From Lacinutrix sp. WUR7 (lineage in GTDB: Bacteria; Bacteroidota; Bacteroidia; Flavobacteriales; Flavobacteriaceae): a stretch of DNA of 64,000 nucleotides. Below are positions 1-8,079 of the stretch, piece by piece. The notes beneath the pieces were generated by a model that was given only the letters and a program-made list of their open reading frames with translations, searched no databases and had not been told where the DNA came from. The stretch spans positions 1,399,001 to 1,463,000 of the forward strand of contig NZ_CP045067.1 of NCBI RefSeq assembly GCF_016864015.1, given 5' to 3'. The number at the start of each line of letters is the position of its first letter. The stretch's first letter is position 1. Made by a program: the position numbers and the translations under genes.

Positions 1-93
1 CACTTTTTGGTGTAAACCAGTAAGTGCGTTAAATACAGAAGTTTTCCCTGTATTTGGGTTTCCAATAAGTGCAACATTTATTTGTTTACTCAT
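1..93 (-). CDS. feoB: Ferrous iron transporter B, N-terminal fragment
   Basis: Only the first 31 codons lie in the window; the gene runs off the left edge. The product is the inner-membrane Fe(II) uptake GTPase. The visible residues open with MSKQINVALIGNPNTGKTSV, which contains the G1/P-loop GNPNTGKT typical of the FeoB G-domain, starting a few residues from the N-terminus as in the family. The start codon overlaps the end of the upstream feoA by 8 bp, the usual feoAB arrangement, so the two are probably translationally coupled. The identification rests on the P-loop plus the feoA neighbour. Confidence 0.9.
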   Translation of the reverse strand, partial: MSKQINVALIGNPNTGKTSVFNALTGLHQKV

Positions 94-322
94 GGATTAT
101 TTTTTCTATTAATATATGACTTGCCGTTTCTTTTCTAATTGCTAAATGCGTTCCATTAATGTTTAAGTACATTGGATCTTGAAAAGGAGCAACCTGTAAA
201 AGTTCAACAGTATTCCCAGGAAGACAACCCATTTCTAAGAGTTTCAATGGAATATGTGCAGAAGAAACATCTGTAATAATGCCTTGTTCTCCACGTTTAA
301 GATGTGCTATAGTTACTTGCAA
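86..322 (-). CDS. feoA: FeoA family ferrous iron transport protein
   Basis: This 78-aa SH3-like FeoA protein is the small cytoplasmic partner of the FeoB iron transporter. The N-terminal block (residues 1-20, LKRGEQGII) and the central LLEMGCLPGNTVEL segment are the recognisable FeoA signature. The start is a TTG at 320-322: an in-frame stop lies three codons upstream and the next in-frame Met is inside the conserved core. The gene overlaps feoB by 8 bp. A -7-like element lies 27 bp upstream. No Fur box was identified by eye. Confidence 0.9.
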   Translation of the reverse strand: MQVTIAHLKRGEQGIITDVSSAHIPLKLLEMGCLPGNTVELLQVAPFQDPMYLNINGTHLAIRKETASHILIEKIIHE

Positions 323-348
323 GCTTATTTAGATTGATTTTAAAGAAG

Positions 349-356
349 CAAATGTA
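349..356 (-). promoter_or_regulatory. Putative -7 element of feoAB promoter
   Basis: Read on the minus strand this is TACATTTG, a full match to the Bacteroidetes -7 consensus TAnnTTTG, placed to give a leader of about 20 nt before the feoA TTG start. No convincing -33 TTG was seen. Confidence 0.5.
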
Positions 357-395
357 ATATAAAAGTAGTAGCTAAAAAAATTGTTACTGAATAAA

Positions 396-1067
396 CTATT
401 TATATTCTTTTTTTAGGATTTTAATATCTTGAATAAGTTGTTCTATTTCTTCAAGGTTAGTACCATCATAAAAACCTCTAATTTGTCGCTTTTTATCTAC
501 AAGTATAAAGTTTTCTGTATGTATCATATCATACGCATCCCCATTTCCGAAGGTTTTTACCGCCAAGTAACTTTTTCTAGCAAGGGCATAGATTTGTTTT
601 TTGTCTCCAGTTACTAAATTCCATTTTGCATCATTTACTCCTTTTTTTAATGCATAACGTTTTAATTGTGCTACACTATCTATTTTAGGAGTTACAGAAT
701 GCGATAGTAGCATCACATCATCATCATTTAAAATTTCTTTTTGAATTTGATTCATGTTATCTGTCATTACAGGACAAATAGTTTGACAGGTTGTAAAAAA
801 GAAATCAGCTACATATATTTTATCTTTATAATCTTCTTGCGTAATTGTTTTTCCATTTTGATTAGTAAGGCTAAAGTCTGCTATTTTATGATATTTTTTC
901 ACGTATTGCATCGTACTATCTACTAGTTCTGGATTCACTAAAGCGGGTTGGTAAATAGGAAGTACTTTCTCTACTTTTAAAATATTATAGAAAATAGTAA
1001 TTATAATGATGGATAGTATTGCTAAAACAATAGCAAAATATTTGTAGTCCTTAAAAAACGAAAGCAT
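396..1067 (-). CDS. SCO1/SenC family copper chaperone
   Basis: This is a membrane-anchored thioredoxin-fold protein of the SCO1/SenC family, which delivers copper to or reduces the CuA site of cytochrome c oxidase. Residues 8-30 form an N-terminal transmembrane anchor with the rest facing the periplasm. The copper-binding CxxxC is visible as TTCQTICPV (Cys94, Cys98), and the conserved His is in MIHTENF (His183). The length of 223 aa is normal. I chose the ATG at 1065-1067 because the longer reading frame begins with a TTG that overlaps the promoter -7 element. A role in respiratory oxidase assembly is inferred from the family; no oxidase gene is adjacent. Confidence 0.9.
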   Translation of the reverse strand: MLSFFKDYKYFAIVLAILSIIIITIFYNILKVEKVLPIYQPALVNPELVDSTMQYVKKYHKIADFSLTNQNGKTITQEDYKDKIYVADFFFTTCQTICPVMTDNMNQIQKEILNDDDVMLLSHSVTPKIDSVAQLKRYALKKGVNDAKWNLVTGDKKQIYALARKSYLAVKTFGNGDAYDMIHTENFILVDKKRQIRGFYDGTNLEEIEQLIQDIKILKKEYK

Positions 1068-1085
1068 AAGAAGTATTTTGTGGTA

Positions 1086-1093
1086 CAAAATTA
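1086..1093 (-). promoter_or_regulatory. Putative -7 element for the SCO1 gene
   Basis: On the minus strand this reads TAATTTTG, matching TAnnTTTG, 18 bp upstream of the chosen ATG. It decides the start: the alternative TTG start at 1086-1088 would lie inside the promoter. Confidence 0.5.
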
Positions 1094-1180
1094 CAAATTA
1101 TTTTATGGGGTACAGGTAATAATGGTTACATAAGTTAAAACTAAATATTGTAACTTTAAATTCTTAAAAAAGCTATTGAA

Positions 1181-3121
1181 ATGAAATATTATTTTTTGTT
1201 GATCACCTTGTTATCTATCAGTTCTTCTTTTTCTCAAACCTTTGACGAAGATTTACATTCACTTGTTGAGGCCGAAGCTAAATCTGCTTCCAATAGAATT
1301 TATACGCAAAGAGTAAACTTGAACACCGGAAATTATGATGTTATTTATCATAAATTAGAATTTACTGTAGATCCAAGTGTGGCAAGTATTTTGGGTGTTG
1401 TAACCACGCATTTTGTTGCCAAGGAAAATATGACAGAAGTAACTTTTGACCTAGCAGATAATATGATTGTTTCTCAAGTTTTGCAAAACGGAAACGCTTT
1501 AACTTATGTGCAAAATACAGATGATGAATTGGTAATAACTTTGCAAACAACTGTTAATACAGGGCAAACAGGAATTGTAGAAATCACCTATTCTGGAAAT
1601 CCAATAAGTTCAGGTTTTGGTTCTTTTGCACAAACGACACATAATAGTGATCCTATTATTTGGACATTGTCTGAGCCTTATGGAGCAAAAGGTTGGTGGC
1701 CTTGTAAGCAAGATCTAAATGATAAAATTGAAAATATAGATGTATATATCACCACGCCGCAATTCAATGCACAAGGCGAAGAATATATTGCTGTTAGTAA
1801 TGGTGTAGAGCAAAGTCAAACCTTAAATGGGGCAAGTAAAACAACACATTATAAACACGAGTTTCCTATTCCTGCTTATTTAATAGCTATTGCTGCAACT
1901 AATTATGAAGTGTATTCACATACCGTTCCTAATAACGGAAACCCTTTTGAAATTGTAAACTATGTGTATCCCGAAGACTTCGATTCTGTGCAAGAAAGTA
2001 CAGCAGTTACAGTAGATATTATGGAGTTATTTTCCACTAAGTTTGAAGAATACCCATATGCTTCCGAAAAATATGGACATGCCCAATTTGGTTGGGGAGG
2101 AGGAATGGAGCATACCACGGTTTCTTTTATGGGAAGCTTTGGAAGAAGTTTAATAGCACACGAATTAGCACACCAATGGTTTGGCGATAAAATTACTTGT
2201 GGCAGTTGGAAAGATATTTGGTTAAACGAAGGTTTTGCTACTTATTTATCTGGACTAGTAATTGAAGATTTTGATGGTGAAGAAAGTTTTAAAAGCTGGA
2301 AACAAGGACGAGTAAATTCTATTACATCACAAACAGACGGAGCTGTGTATTTGGCAGATACAGACACTACAAGTGTTGGTAGAATTTTTAGCAGTAGATT
2401 AAGTTATAATAAAGGAGCAATGGTATTACACATGCTTAGGAAAAAAGTGGGTGATGCTGATTTTTATCAAGGTATGCAAGATTATTTAAGTGATTCGAAT
2501 TTGGCTTATAATTATGCGAAAACACCAGATTATATAGAAAAATTGGAAGCTGCTAGTGGTCAGGATTTAACCGAGTTTTTTAACGATTGGATTTACAATG
2601 AAGGATATCCAAGTTATACTATAAATGCGAATTGGATTAATACAAACCAACTTCAATTTCAAGTAAATCAAACCCAAAGTGATGGTTCTGTCAGTTATTT
2701 TGAAGTACCTATTCCAATACGCATTATGGGTACTAATGGAGAGGTGTTAGATATCGTTTTAGATAATACCTTTTCAGGGGAAACTTTTGTAGAAACCGTA
2801 AATTTTACCATAAGCGAAATACTTTTTGATCCAGATGTAGATTTAATTTCTAAAAATAACAACTTAACGCTAAACACGAATACATTTGAAATTGCAAGAA
2901 GTTTATTGATGTATCCTAACCCAACCACAAGCTATATTAAGTTAGAAAAACCAGATGCATTAACAATTAATACTATTCAAATATTCGATGTTTTAGGAAA
3001 GTTAGTGTTGGAAATGGATTATAGAGAAACGATTAATACCGAAAATTTGTCTTCTGGTGTTCACTTTGTGAAATTTTCTACAAATCAAGGGGTTTTTCAT
3101 AAAAGGCTGTTAAAGGATTAA
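1181..3121 (+). CDS. Secreted M1 family aminopeptidase with T9SS sorting domain
   Basis: This 646-aa zinc metallopeptidase of family M1 removes N-terminal residues from peptides. Residues 1-19 form a Sec signal peptide ending near SFSQ. The M1 beta-sandwich domain follows, then the catalytic domain with the exopeptidase motif GGGMEH (about 306-311) and the zinc site HELAH (His327, Glu328, His331) with the third ligand Glu350 in LNEGFATY. The last 75 residues or so (YPNPTTSYIKLE ... KRLLKD) are a type A Bacteroidetes C-terminal sorting domain, so the enzyme should be exported by the type IX secretion system and act at or outside the cell surface. It stands alone, followed by a hairpin and then rseP. 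Confidence 0.93.
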   Translation: MKYYFLLITLLSISSSFSQTFDEDLHSLVEAEAKSASNRIYTQRVNLNTGNYDVIYHKLEFTVDPSVASILGVVTTHFVAKENMTEVTFDLADNMIVSQVLQNGNALTYVQNTDDELVITLQTTVNTGQTGIVEITYSGNPISSGFGSFAQTTHNSDPIIWTLSEPYGAKGWWPCKQDLNDKIENIDVYITTPQFNAQGEEYIAVSNGVEQSQTLNGASKTTHYKHEFPIPAYLIAIAATNYEVYSHTVPNNGNPFEIVNYVYPEDFDSVQESTAVTVDIMELFSTKFEEYPYASEKYGHAQFGWGGGMEHTTVSFMGSFGRSLIAHELAHQWFGDKITCGSWKDIWLNEGFATYLSGLVIEDFDGEESFKSWKQGRVNSITSQTDGAVYLADTDTTSVGRIFSSRLSYNKGAMVLHMLRKKVGDADFYQGMQDYLSDSNLAYNYAKTPDYIEKLEAASGQDLTEFFNDWIYNEGYPSYTINANWINTNQLQFQVNQTQSDGSVSYFEVPIPIRIMGTNGEVLDIVLDNTFSGETFVETVNFTISEILFDPDVDLISKNNNLTLNTNTFEIARSLLMYPNPTTSYIKLEKPDALTINTIQIFDVLGKLVLEMDYRETINTENLSSGVHFVKFSTNQGVFHKRLLKD

Positions 3122-3145
3122 GCAATACATATTCATGTTTTTTTT

Positions 3146-3169
3146 AGTAAGCATAAAAGCTTACTTTTG
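3146..3169 (+). promoter_or_regulatory. Hairpin overlapping the rseP -7 element
   Basis: A perfect 7-bp inverted repeat, AGTAAGC (3146-3152) and GCTTACT (3159-3165), with a 6-nt loop, overlaps TACTTTTG (3162-3169), a full TAnnTTTG match. The hairpin with its T-rich tail could end transcription of the peptidase gene, while the -7 element starts rseP with a leader of about 18 nt. The overlap also rules out the TTG at 3167 as the rseP start. Confidence 0.5.
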
Positions 3170-3193
3170 CACGTTACAAATAAAACCCAATAC

Positions 3194-4534
3194 ATGACTG
3201 TATTTATAATAAAAGCCGCTCAGTTATTTTTGAGCCTTTCTATATTAGTTGTTTTGCATGAACTAGGACATTTTATTCCTGCAAAATTGTTTAAAACAAA
3301 AGTGGAGAAGTTCTACTTATTCTTCGATGTAAAATTCTCTTTATTCAAGAAAAAAATTGGCGAAACCGTTTATGGTATTGGTTGGTTACCCCTTGGAGGT
3401 TATGTAAAAATCGCTGGAATGATAGATGAGAGTATGGATAAAGAACAAATGGCTAAACCACCACAACCTTGGGAGTTTCGTTCTAAGCCAACTTGGCAGC
3501 GTTTAATCATCATGCTAGGTGGTGTTTTTATGAACTTTGTATTGGCATTCTTCCTTTACATGGTTATATTATTTGTTTGGGGAACTGTTTATATTCAAAA
3601 AGACGATGTAAAATATGGTTACGGCGTTAGTAAAACCATGGAGAATTATGGTTTTCAACAAGGAGATAAAATTGTTTCTGTAGATGGTGAACCAATTGAA
3701 AATTTATCTGAAGACGTTAGTAAATATTTAATGTTTAGAAATATTGAAACCATTCAAGTAGAACATACCAATGGCGCTATTGAAGATCTTGCAATTCCTG
3801 AAGATATAGGGAAACAACTTTTTGCAGCAGGAGACTTACCAGCTTTTGAACCACGTTCTCCTTTTCAAGTAGAAGAAGTAGAACCAGGTTTACCTGCAGA
3901 AAAAGCAGGGCTAATGGCGCAAGATAAAATTGTTGCTGTAAATGGAAATCCTATAACTTATTTTTCAGATTTCACGTATCAATTAAAAAACAGTGCCACT
4001 AAGGATATTGTTTTAGAAGTAGAGCGTAATAACGAAACAAAGAAATTCACTTTAACACCAACCGAAGACAATAAGGTTGGTATTGCGGTAAAAAGAACAG
4101 ATCCAGATTTTGTAAAAGTAAATCAGCGAGAATACTCTTTAGGTGAAAGTGTTTCAGGAGGTATTAGTAAAGGGTATTGGGAGATTAAAGATTATTTAGC
4201 ACAGTTTCAATATATATTTACTAAAAAGGGAGCTTCACAAATTGGAGGTTTTGCTGCTATCGGACAAATGTTTCCATCACAATGGAACTGGCAAGTGTTC
4301 TGGAAAATGACAGCTTTCTTATCTATTATGCTTGGTGTTTTAAATTTATTGCCAATTCCTGCACTAGATGGAGGTCATGTAATGTTTTTATTATATGAAA
4401 TTATTTCAGGTAGAAAACCAGGAGATAAATTTATGGAATATGCGCAATTGGTTGGTTTTGTTTTACTTATAGCTTTAGTTTTATTTGCAAATGGTAACGA
4501 TGCATTTAAGGCAATACAGGACTGGTTAAAATAA
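3194..4534 (+). CDS. rseP: RIP metalloprotease RseP (site-2 protease)
   Basis: This 446-aa inner-membrane zinc protease cleaves transmembrane segments, classically anti-sigma factors after a first periplasmic cut. The active site HELGH (His22, Glu23, His26) lies in the first transmembrane helix, two PDZ domains span roughly residues 120-300, and the second catalytic motif NLLPIPALDGGH lies in the C-terminal third, followed by the last membrane segments. The start is the ATG at 3194; a longer frame beginning with TTG at 3167 starts inside the promoter. In flavobacteria rseP is usually single copy and often followed by unrelated genes, as here (a tRNA). Substrates are unknown. Confidence 0.95.
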   Translation: MTVFIIKAAQLFLSLSILVVLHELGHFIPAKLFKTKVEKFYLFFDVKFSLFKKKIGETVYGIGWLPLGGYVKIAGMIDESMDKEQMAKPPQPWEFRSKPTWQRLIIMLGGVFMNFVLAFFLYMVILFVWGTVYIQKDDVKYGYGVSKTMENYGFQQGDKIVSVDGEPIENLSEDVSKYLMFRNIETIQVEHTNGAIEDLAIPEDIGKQLFAAGDLPAFEPRSPFQVEEVEPGLPAEKAGLMAQDKIVAVNGNPITYFSDFTYQLKNSATKDIVLEVERNNETKKFTLTPTEDNKVGIAVKRTDPDFVKVNQREYSLGESVSGGISKGYWEIKDYLAQFQYIFTKKGASQIGGFAAIGQMFPSQWNWQVFWKMTAFLSIMLGVLNLLPIPALDGGHVMFLLYEIISGRKPGDKFMEYAQLVGFVLLIALVLFANGNDAFKAIQDWLK

Positions 4535-4557
4535 TTTAAAATTTTTTCAAAAAAGAT

Positions 4558-4588
4558 TTGTGGTAATTAAAAAGTATACATATATTTG
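4558..4588 (+). promoter_or_regulatory. tRNA-Asn promoter (-33 TTG, -7 TATATTTG)
   Basis: TTG at 4558-4560 and TATATTTG at 4581-4588, separated by 20 bp, match the Bacteroidetes primary sigma factor consensus (TTG-N19-TAnnTTTG). It lies about 22 bp before the mature tRNA end. Confidence 0.7.
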
Positions 4589-4610
4589 CGCTCGCAAAAG
4601 CGAATAACAC

Positions 4611-4684
4611 TCCTCTTTAGCTCAGTTGGTTAGAGCATCTGACTGTTAATCAGAGGGTCCTAAGTTCGAGTCTTAGAAGAGGAG
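4611..4684 (+). tRNA. tRNA-Asn (anticodon GTT)
   Basis: This is a 74-nt cloverleaf. The acceptor stem is TCCTCTT (4611-4617) paired with AAGAGGA (4677-4683), the D-arm carries AGTTGGTTA, the anticodon stem is TCTGA/TCAGA around loop CTGTTAA with anticodon GTT, and the T-arm is CTAAG/CTTAG around TTCGAGT. The discriminator base is G (4684). CCA is not encoded and must be added after transcription. Confidence 0.97.
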
Positions 4685-4695
4685 CAAGTTAGAAT

Positions 4696-4723
4696 AAGCC
4701 ACTAGAAATAGTGGCTTTTTTTA
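4696..4723 (+). terminator. Rho-independent terminator after tRNA-Asn
   Basis: AAGCCACTA (4696-4704), a GAAA loop and TAGTGGCTT (4709-4717) form a perfect 9-bp stem that runs into a T tract, directly after the tRNA. Confidence 0.85.
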
Positions 4724-4848
4724 TGGAGTAAAGTCAAGGTTGTTTTTGTAATACTAATATGTAAATCAAGCGCTTAAAATAGTGTAGAATGATTCACTGA
4801 CACGCTATAAGAGTTGAAAATACACTTTGCAAAAGAAGGAAGTAGTGT

Positions 4849-5250
4849 TTAATTAGGTTCTAAATCTTTAGCAAGACTCATTAACGTTTCACTTGTTATT
4901 GGTTTTACTAAAAAATCTTTTATTAGTTCATATTCTTTAGCTTTCATAAAATCAACTGGATCTACCGAGGAGCTTACAATATATAATGTGATGTTTTCAG
5001 ACATTTTCAATTTAACAAATTCATCTAGAAATTGCCATCCATCCATTATTGGCATATTTAAATCTAATAAAATAAGATCGGGAATATCTTTTCCAGCCCC
5101 TATAGTTTGTAGTAATCCACTAATGGCATCTTCACCGTTATTATACACGGTAAAATTTTCACATACATTAGATGTCTTAAAAATCCTTTTAATAGCAAAA
5201 ATGAAAATAGGGTCATCATCAATTAAACAGACGGAATTAATTTGCTTCAT
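4849..5250 (-). CDS. Receiver-only response regulator
   Basis: This 133-aa protein is a single CheY-like receiver domain without an output domain. The acidic pocket is DDD (residues 11-13), the phosphoacceptor is Asp63 in LILLDLNMP, and the conserved Lys lies in FLVKPIT. Its first codons overlap the end of the upstream histidine kinase by 14 bp, so the two are co-translated and almost certainly form a phosphotransfer pair. Flavobacterial genomes carry many such Rcp1-like single-domain receivers; the downstream target cannot be told from sequence. Confidence 0.92.
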   Translation of the reverse strand: MKQINSVCLIDDDPIFIFAIKRIFKTSNVCENFTVYNNGEDAISGLLQTIGAGKDIPDLILLDLNMPIMDGWQFLDEFVKLKMSENITLYIVSSSVDPVDFMKAKEYELIKDFLVKPITSETLMSLAKDLEPN

Positions 5251-6751
5251 ATTTTAAATATATTGTGAAAGTTGTACCAATATTTACTTTACTAGTTACT
5301 TCAACTTTACCGTTCATGGCATCAATTTGATTTTTGGTAATGTAAAGTCCTAAGCCTCTAGCATCTTCATGATTGTGAAATGTTTTATACAAACCAAAAA
5401 TTTTATCTTTATGTAAATCTAGGTTTATGCCACGACCATTGTCTTCAATCTTTATTTTAATGTAATTTTTTACCTTCTCGGCATTAATGTTAATTACAGG
5501 GTCTAAGTCTTCTTTTTTATATTTAATAGCATTAGATACAAAATTTAATAAAATGCTCTCTAAATAAGCTGGAACGGCTAATACTTCTATTGTTTTATTA
5601 ATTTCTATATTAACTTTAGCTTTTGTTTCTATTATTTCAGCTCTAAAAGTTCCTAATGCATTATTGGTAAAGTCTAATAGATTATTACTTTCTAATACTT
5701 GCTTTTGTTTTGTATTTATATTCGCTACTTCATTTAAATTTTGAATGGTTTCGCTTAATTTATTTACCGCTTCGTTTATTAAAGGGAAGAACTCATTTTT
5801 AGTTGATTCTGGAATTTCTTCTTTCATTAATTCTAGTAACATTTCTAAATTACCAGAATGGGATCTTAAATTATGAGATACTATATGTGCGAAATTTTGA
5901 AGCCTTGTATTTTGACTTTTTGTAGTTTGTAGTAGGGATGCAATTTTTTTATTTACCTCTTTACTTTTCGTTATATCGATAATGTTAGATATAAAATGCA
6001 GTGGTTTATTTGCTTCATCTCTAAGTATAGAAACAGATAGTAAACAGTAAATGATGGATCCATCTTTTTTTAGATATCTTTTTTCACATTCAAAACTATC
6101 TTTTATACCATTAATCATTTCATTAGTGTGCATTGGTATAATGTTGATGTCATCTGGATAGGAGAGTTTGTTTACATTAGTATGTATTAACTCTACTTTG
6201 GAGTAACCTAAATAATCACAAAATTTTTTGTTTAGATGTAGAATTTCCCCTTTTAATCCTACTAATGCCATTCCGTTAGGTGCATTCTCTAAGGTAGTAC
6301 TAATTAATTTTTCCTTGTATTCAAGTTCTTTATAAGTATTTGTTTTTTCTGTAACATCTTGAAAAACACCAAGTATTTTAACTGTTTTATTATTTTCTAT
6401 AATAGGGTAGCCAATAGATCTCACCCATTTTAAATTATTTTTAGCTGTTCGCAATAAAAATTCTTGATCAAATTCTTCACCTTTATTTACAGCCTTATCA
6501 AATAATACAGCGATTAAATCTCTATGATGTCCTTCTTCATAAAAACTTAAGGCTTCTTCAACATTAGGTGCATAGTCCTGTGGCACTTCATGAATGAATT
6601 TAGTCATAGGACTCCAACTAATTTGCATCGTTTCAAGATTTACTTCCCATGACCCGATTGCAATAGATTTTTGGATGGAATCTAAAAAAGGATTTGATAT
6701 AGATGTTTGTTTATTCGAAATATGAAGTAATTTATTATAAACATCTTTCAT
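5237..6751 (-). CDS. PAS-domain sensor histidine kinase
   Basis: This 504-aa cytoplasmic kinase has no transmembrane segment. Two PAS domains span roughly residues 30-138 (ending in the PAC-like GVFQDVTEKT) and 145-265. A HisKA-type dimerisation region follows with phospho-acceptor His293 in HIVSHNLRSHSG, a variant with Asn after the His. The C-terminal HATPase_c domain has the N box (LNFVSNAIKY), G1 box (EDNGRGI) and G2 box (GLGLYITKN). It is paired with the receiver encoded immediately downstream. The PAS domains suggest a small-molecule, redox or light input, but the ligand is not evident. Confidence 0.93.
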   Translation of the reverse strand: MKDVYNKLLHISNKQTSISNPFLDSIQKSIAIGSWEVNLETMQISWSPMTKFIHEVPQDYAPNVEEALSFYEEGHHRDLIAVLFDKAVNKGEEFDQEFLLRTAKNNLKWVRSIGYPIIENNKTVKILGVFQDVTEKTNTYKELEYKEKLISTTLENAPNGMALVGLKGEILHLNKKFCDYLGYSKVELIHTNVNKLSYPDDINIIPMHTNEMINGIKDSFECEKRYLKKDGSIIYCLLSVSILRDEANKPLHFISNIIDITKSKEVNKKIASLLQTTKSQNTRLQNFAHIVSHNLRSHSGNLEMLLELMKEEIPESTKNEFFPLINEAVNKLSETIQNLNEVANINTKQKQVLESNNLLDFTNNALGTFRAEIIETKAKVNIEINKTIEVLAVPAYLESILLNFVSNAIKYKKEDLDPVININAEKVKNYIKIKIEDNGRGINLDLHKDKIFGLYKTFHNHEDARGLGLYITKNQIDAMNGKVEVTSKVNIGTTFTIYLKYEAN

Positions 6752-6813
6752 GGTTTGGGTAGGTTTGAATTTATAAGTTATCGCTTTCTTCTTATAAAAT
6801 AGTTTTAAAATTG

Positions 6814-6821
6814 CAAATATA
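6814..6821 (-). promoter_or_regulatory. Putative -7 element for the PAS kinase-receiver pair
   Basis: On the minus strand this reads TATATTTG, a full TAnnTTTG match, 63 bp upstream of the kinase ATG. No clear -33 element was seen. Confidence 0.45.
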
Positions 6822-7115
6822 AAGCAGAAAACACGATAAAGAGCGATTATTTACGTTAAAAAGTAATTTTTTCATTATTTATTTTTAGGTTGTGGGAATA
6901 AACTTATAGAGTATTGAGTGGTAAAAACACTGTTTTATTGCTGTTGTGAGTGTGTATAATTAGTAGTAATTATAAAAAGAGCATTAACTTAACAATAGTC
7001 CGTGGATTCTTTGAAAATGAAGCTGTTTATTAATTTATATGTTGCTTTTTTGCTGCATCTGTAAAAGTGTAAATGCAATATCATGTTTAATAACAGGGAT
7101 TTATGGGTTTAAAAC
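6822..7115. other. Intergenic region, AT-rich, no gene seen
   Basis: This non-coding stretch lies between the divergently oriented PAS kinase and the first gene of the box regulon. I see no ORF, RNA fold or repeat that I can support before the regulatory box at 7116. Confidence 0.5.
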
Positions 7116-7206
7116 ACCATTCGTCTACACTTCTTTTCTTTTTAACTATAGACATGGTTTGTTAAAAGAATATTTTAAAAATCAGGATAGTCTTCGGTTA
7201 GTTTTG
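7116..7206 (+). promoter_or_regulatory. Box-type regulated promoter A (upstream of the 105-aa gene)
   Basis: The upstream box is ACCATTCGTCTACAC at 7116-7130 (core CGTC at 7122). The -7 element is TAGTTTTG at 7199-7206, 77 bp from the core. A weak half-site AAAAGAA at 7164-7170 sits where the other promoters have AATCGAA. No -33 TTG is present at the usual place, as expected for an activator-dependent promoter. Leader to the ATG at 7230 is about 17 nt. Confidence 0.7.
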
Positions 7207-7229
7207 TGATAGTTAATCCAAACAAAACC

Positions 7230-7547
7230 ATGTTAAAAATAAAAATTTCCCCTCGATTATTTTTGAATATACAAAGTAAAAATAAAAAAAGATCTAAAAG
7301 CCATGCTTCGGTTTATAAAGATCAATTAAAAGAAGAGGATAAAGAATTTAACTTAAAAACTATAGAAAGGTATTCTTTAAATAAAAATATAAGAAATTTA
7401 GAGTTTATTAATTATCTGGAAATGAACTTACAAGACAAGCAATTAAAAAATTTTCCTCTAGAGTTTTTTACAGATTTAAAAACATTAAAACAGCATTCTC
7501 AAAGTAATCTGCTAACAACGCTGCATTCTATTAGCCTTTTCGAATAA
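7230..7547 (+). CDS. Small basic protein of unknown function
   Basis: I do not recognise this 105-aa protein. It has no signal peptide or membrane segment and is very rich in Lys, Asn and Leu, with a basic N-terminal third (MLKIKISPRLFLN, then KNKKRSKSH) and a Leu-rich helical C-terminal half. The start is the ATG at 7230; the longer frame begins with a GTG at 7206 that overlaps the promoter -7 element. It has its own copy of the box-type promoter and lies directly before the H-NOX/LytTR operon, whose box begins 2 bp after its stop codon. That placement makes it a candidate accessory or output component of the signalling system, which is inference only. Confidence 0.65.
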   Translation: MLKIKISPRLFLNIQSKNKKRSKSHASVYKDQLKEEDKEFNLKTIERYSLNKNIRNLEFINYLEMNLQDKQLKNFPLEFFTDLKTLKQHSQSNLLTTLHSISLFE

Positions 7548-7548
7548 A

Positions 7549-7639
7549 ACCATTCGTCGACACTAAAGGGTTATCCGTCGACATTAAAATCACTCTAATC
7601 GAATTAAAAAGTGTTAATCCTGCAATAAAGTTAATTTTG
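7549..7639 (+). promoter_or_regulatory. Box-type regulated promoter B (signalling operon), double box
   Basis: Two boxes are present: ACCATTCGTCGACAC at 7549-7563 (core CGTC 7555) and a second, weaker one with core CGTCGACAT at 7576, exactly 21 bp downstream. The half-site CTAATCGAA is at 7595-7603 and the -7 element TAATTTTG at 7632-7639. Core-to-(-7) distances are 77 and 56 bp; the CGAA to -7 distance is 32 bp. It precedes the operon that encodes the LytTR regulator, suggesting autoregulation. Confidence 0.8.
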
Positions 7640-7664
7640 TAAAGATTAAACAAATCCCTTCGTA

Positions 7665-8078
7665 ATGGTGAAAAAACTTAAAATACTTCTTATTGAAGAT
7701 GATATGATTGAAGTAATGAAATTGAACAGAACAATTTCAACATTAAAATTAGATCATAAAATTATTGAAGCAAATAATGGTGAAGAAGCTCTAGAAATCT
7801 TAGAGCAAAAAGATAACTTACCTGATATTATTTTGTTAGATTTAAATATGCCTAAAATTAATGGAATCGAGTTTTTAAGTATTTTGAAAAGTGACGATGT
7901 TTTAAAATACATCCCTACTATTATTTTAACGACTTCTAATAATCAAAAAGATTTGTTGGAATGTTATAAAATTGGAGTTGCAGGATATGTTTTAAAACCA
8001 TTAAAGTATGAGGATTATGTTAGTAAAATTGAAAAATTATTAGCATATTGGAGTATAAATGAATTAATAGTAGTATAA
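7665..8078 (+). CDS. Receiver-only response regulator (first gene of the H-NOX operon)
   Basis: This 137-aa protein is a single receiver domain of the Rcp1/CheY type. The acidic pair is EDD (11-13), the phosphoacceptor is Asp59 in IILLDLNMP, a Thr pair follows beta-4 (ILTTSN) and the Lys is in VLKPLKY. There is no output domain. It is the first gene of a seven-gene operon whose genes nearly abut (1 bp to the H-NOX gene), so it probably receives phosphate from one of the two kinases encoded downstream, acting as a phosphate sink or as a relay intermediate to the Hpt protein. Confidence 0.92.
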   Translation: MVKKLKILLIEDDMIEVMKLNRTISTLKLDHKIIEANNGEEALEILEQKDNLPDIILLDLNMPKINGIEFLSILKSDDVLKYIPTIILTTSNNQKDLLECYKIGVAGYVLKPLKYEDYVSKIEKLLAYWSINELIVV

Positions 8079-8079
8079 G

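Noticed and set aside
301-311. M1 peptidase and other motif variants (for example GGGMEH instead of GAMEN) as unusual
   Set aside because: The variant lies at about residues 306-311 of the protein encoded at 1181-3121; M1 enzymes of this clade commonly show GGMEH-like forms, so it is not notable.
429-926. Plus-strand ORFs opposite the SCO1 gene
   Set aside because: They are reverse-frame shadows without homology-like motifs; the minus strand codes for a clear SCO1 protein.
3167-3193. TTG start that would lengthen RseP by nine residues
   Set aside because: The TTG lies inside the promoter -7 element TACTTTTG; the ATG at 3194 gives the normal N-terminus.
7206-7229. GTG start for the 105-aa gene
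   Set aside because: The GTG overlaps the last base of the -7 element; transcription must begin downstream of it.
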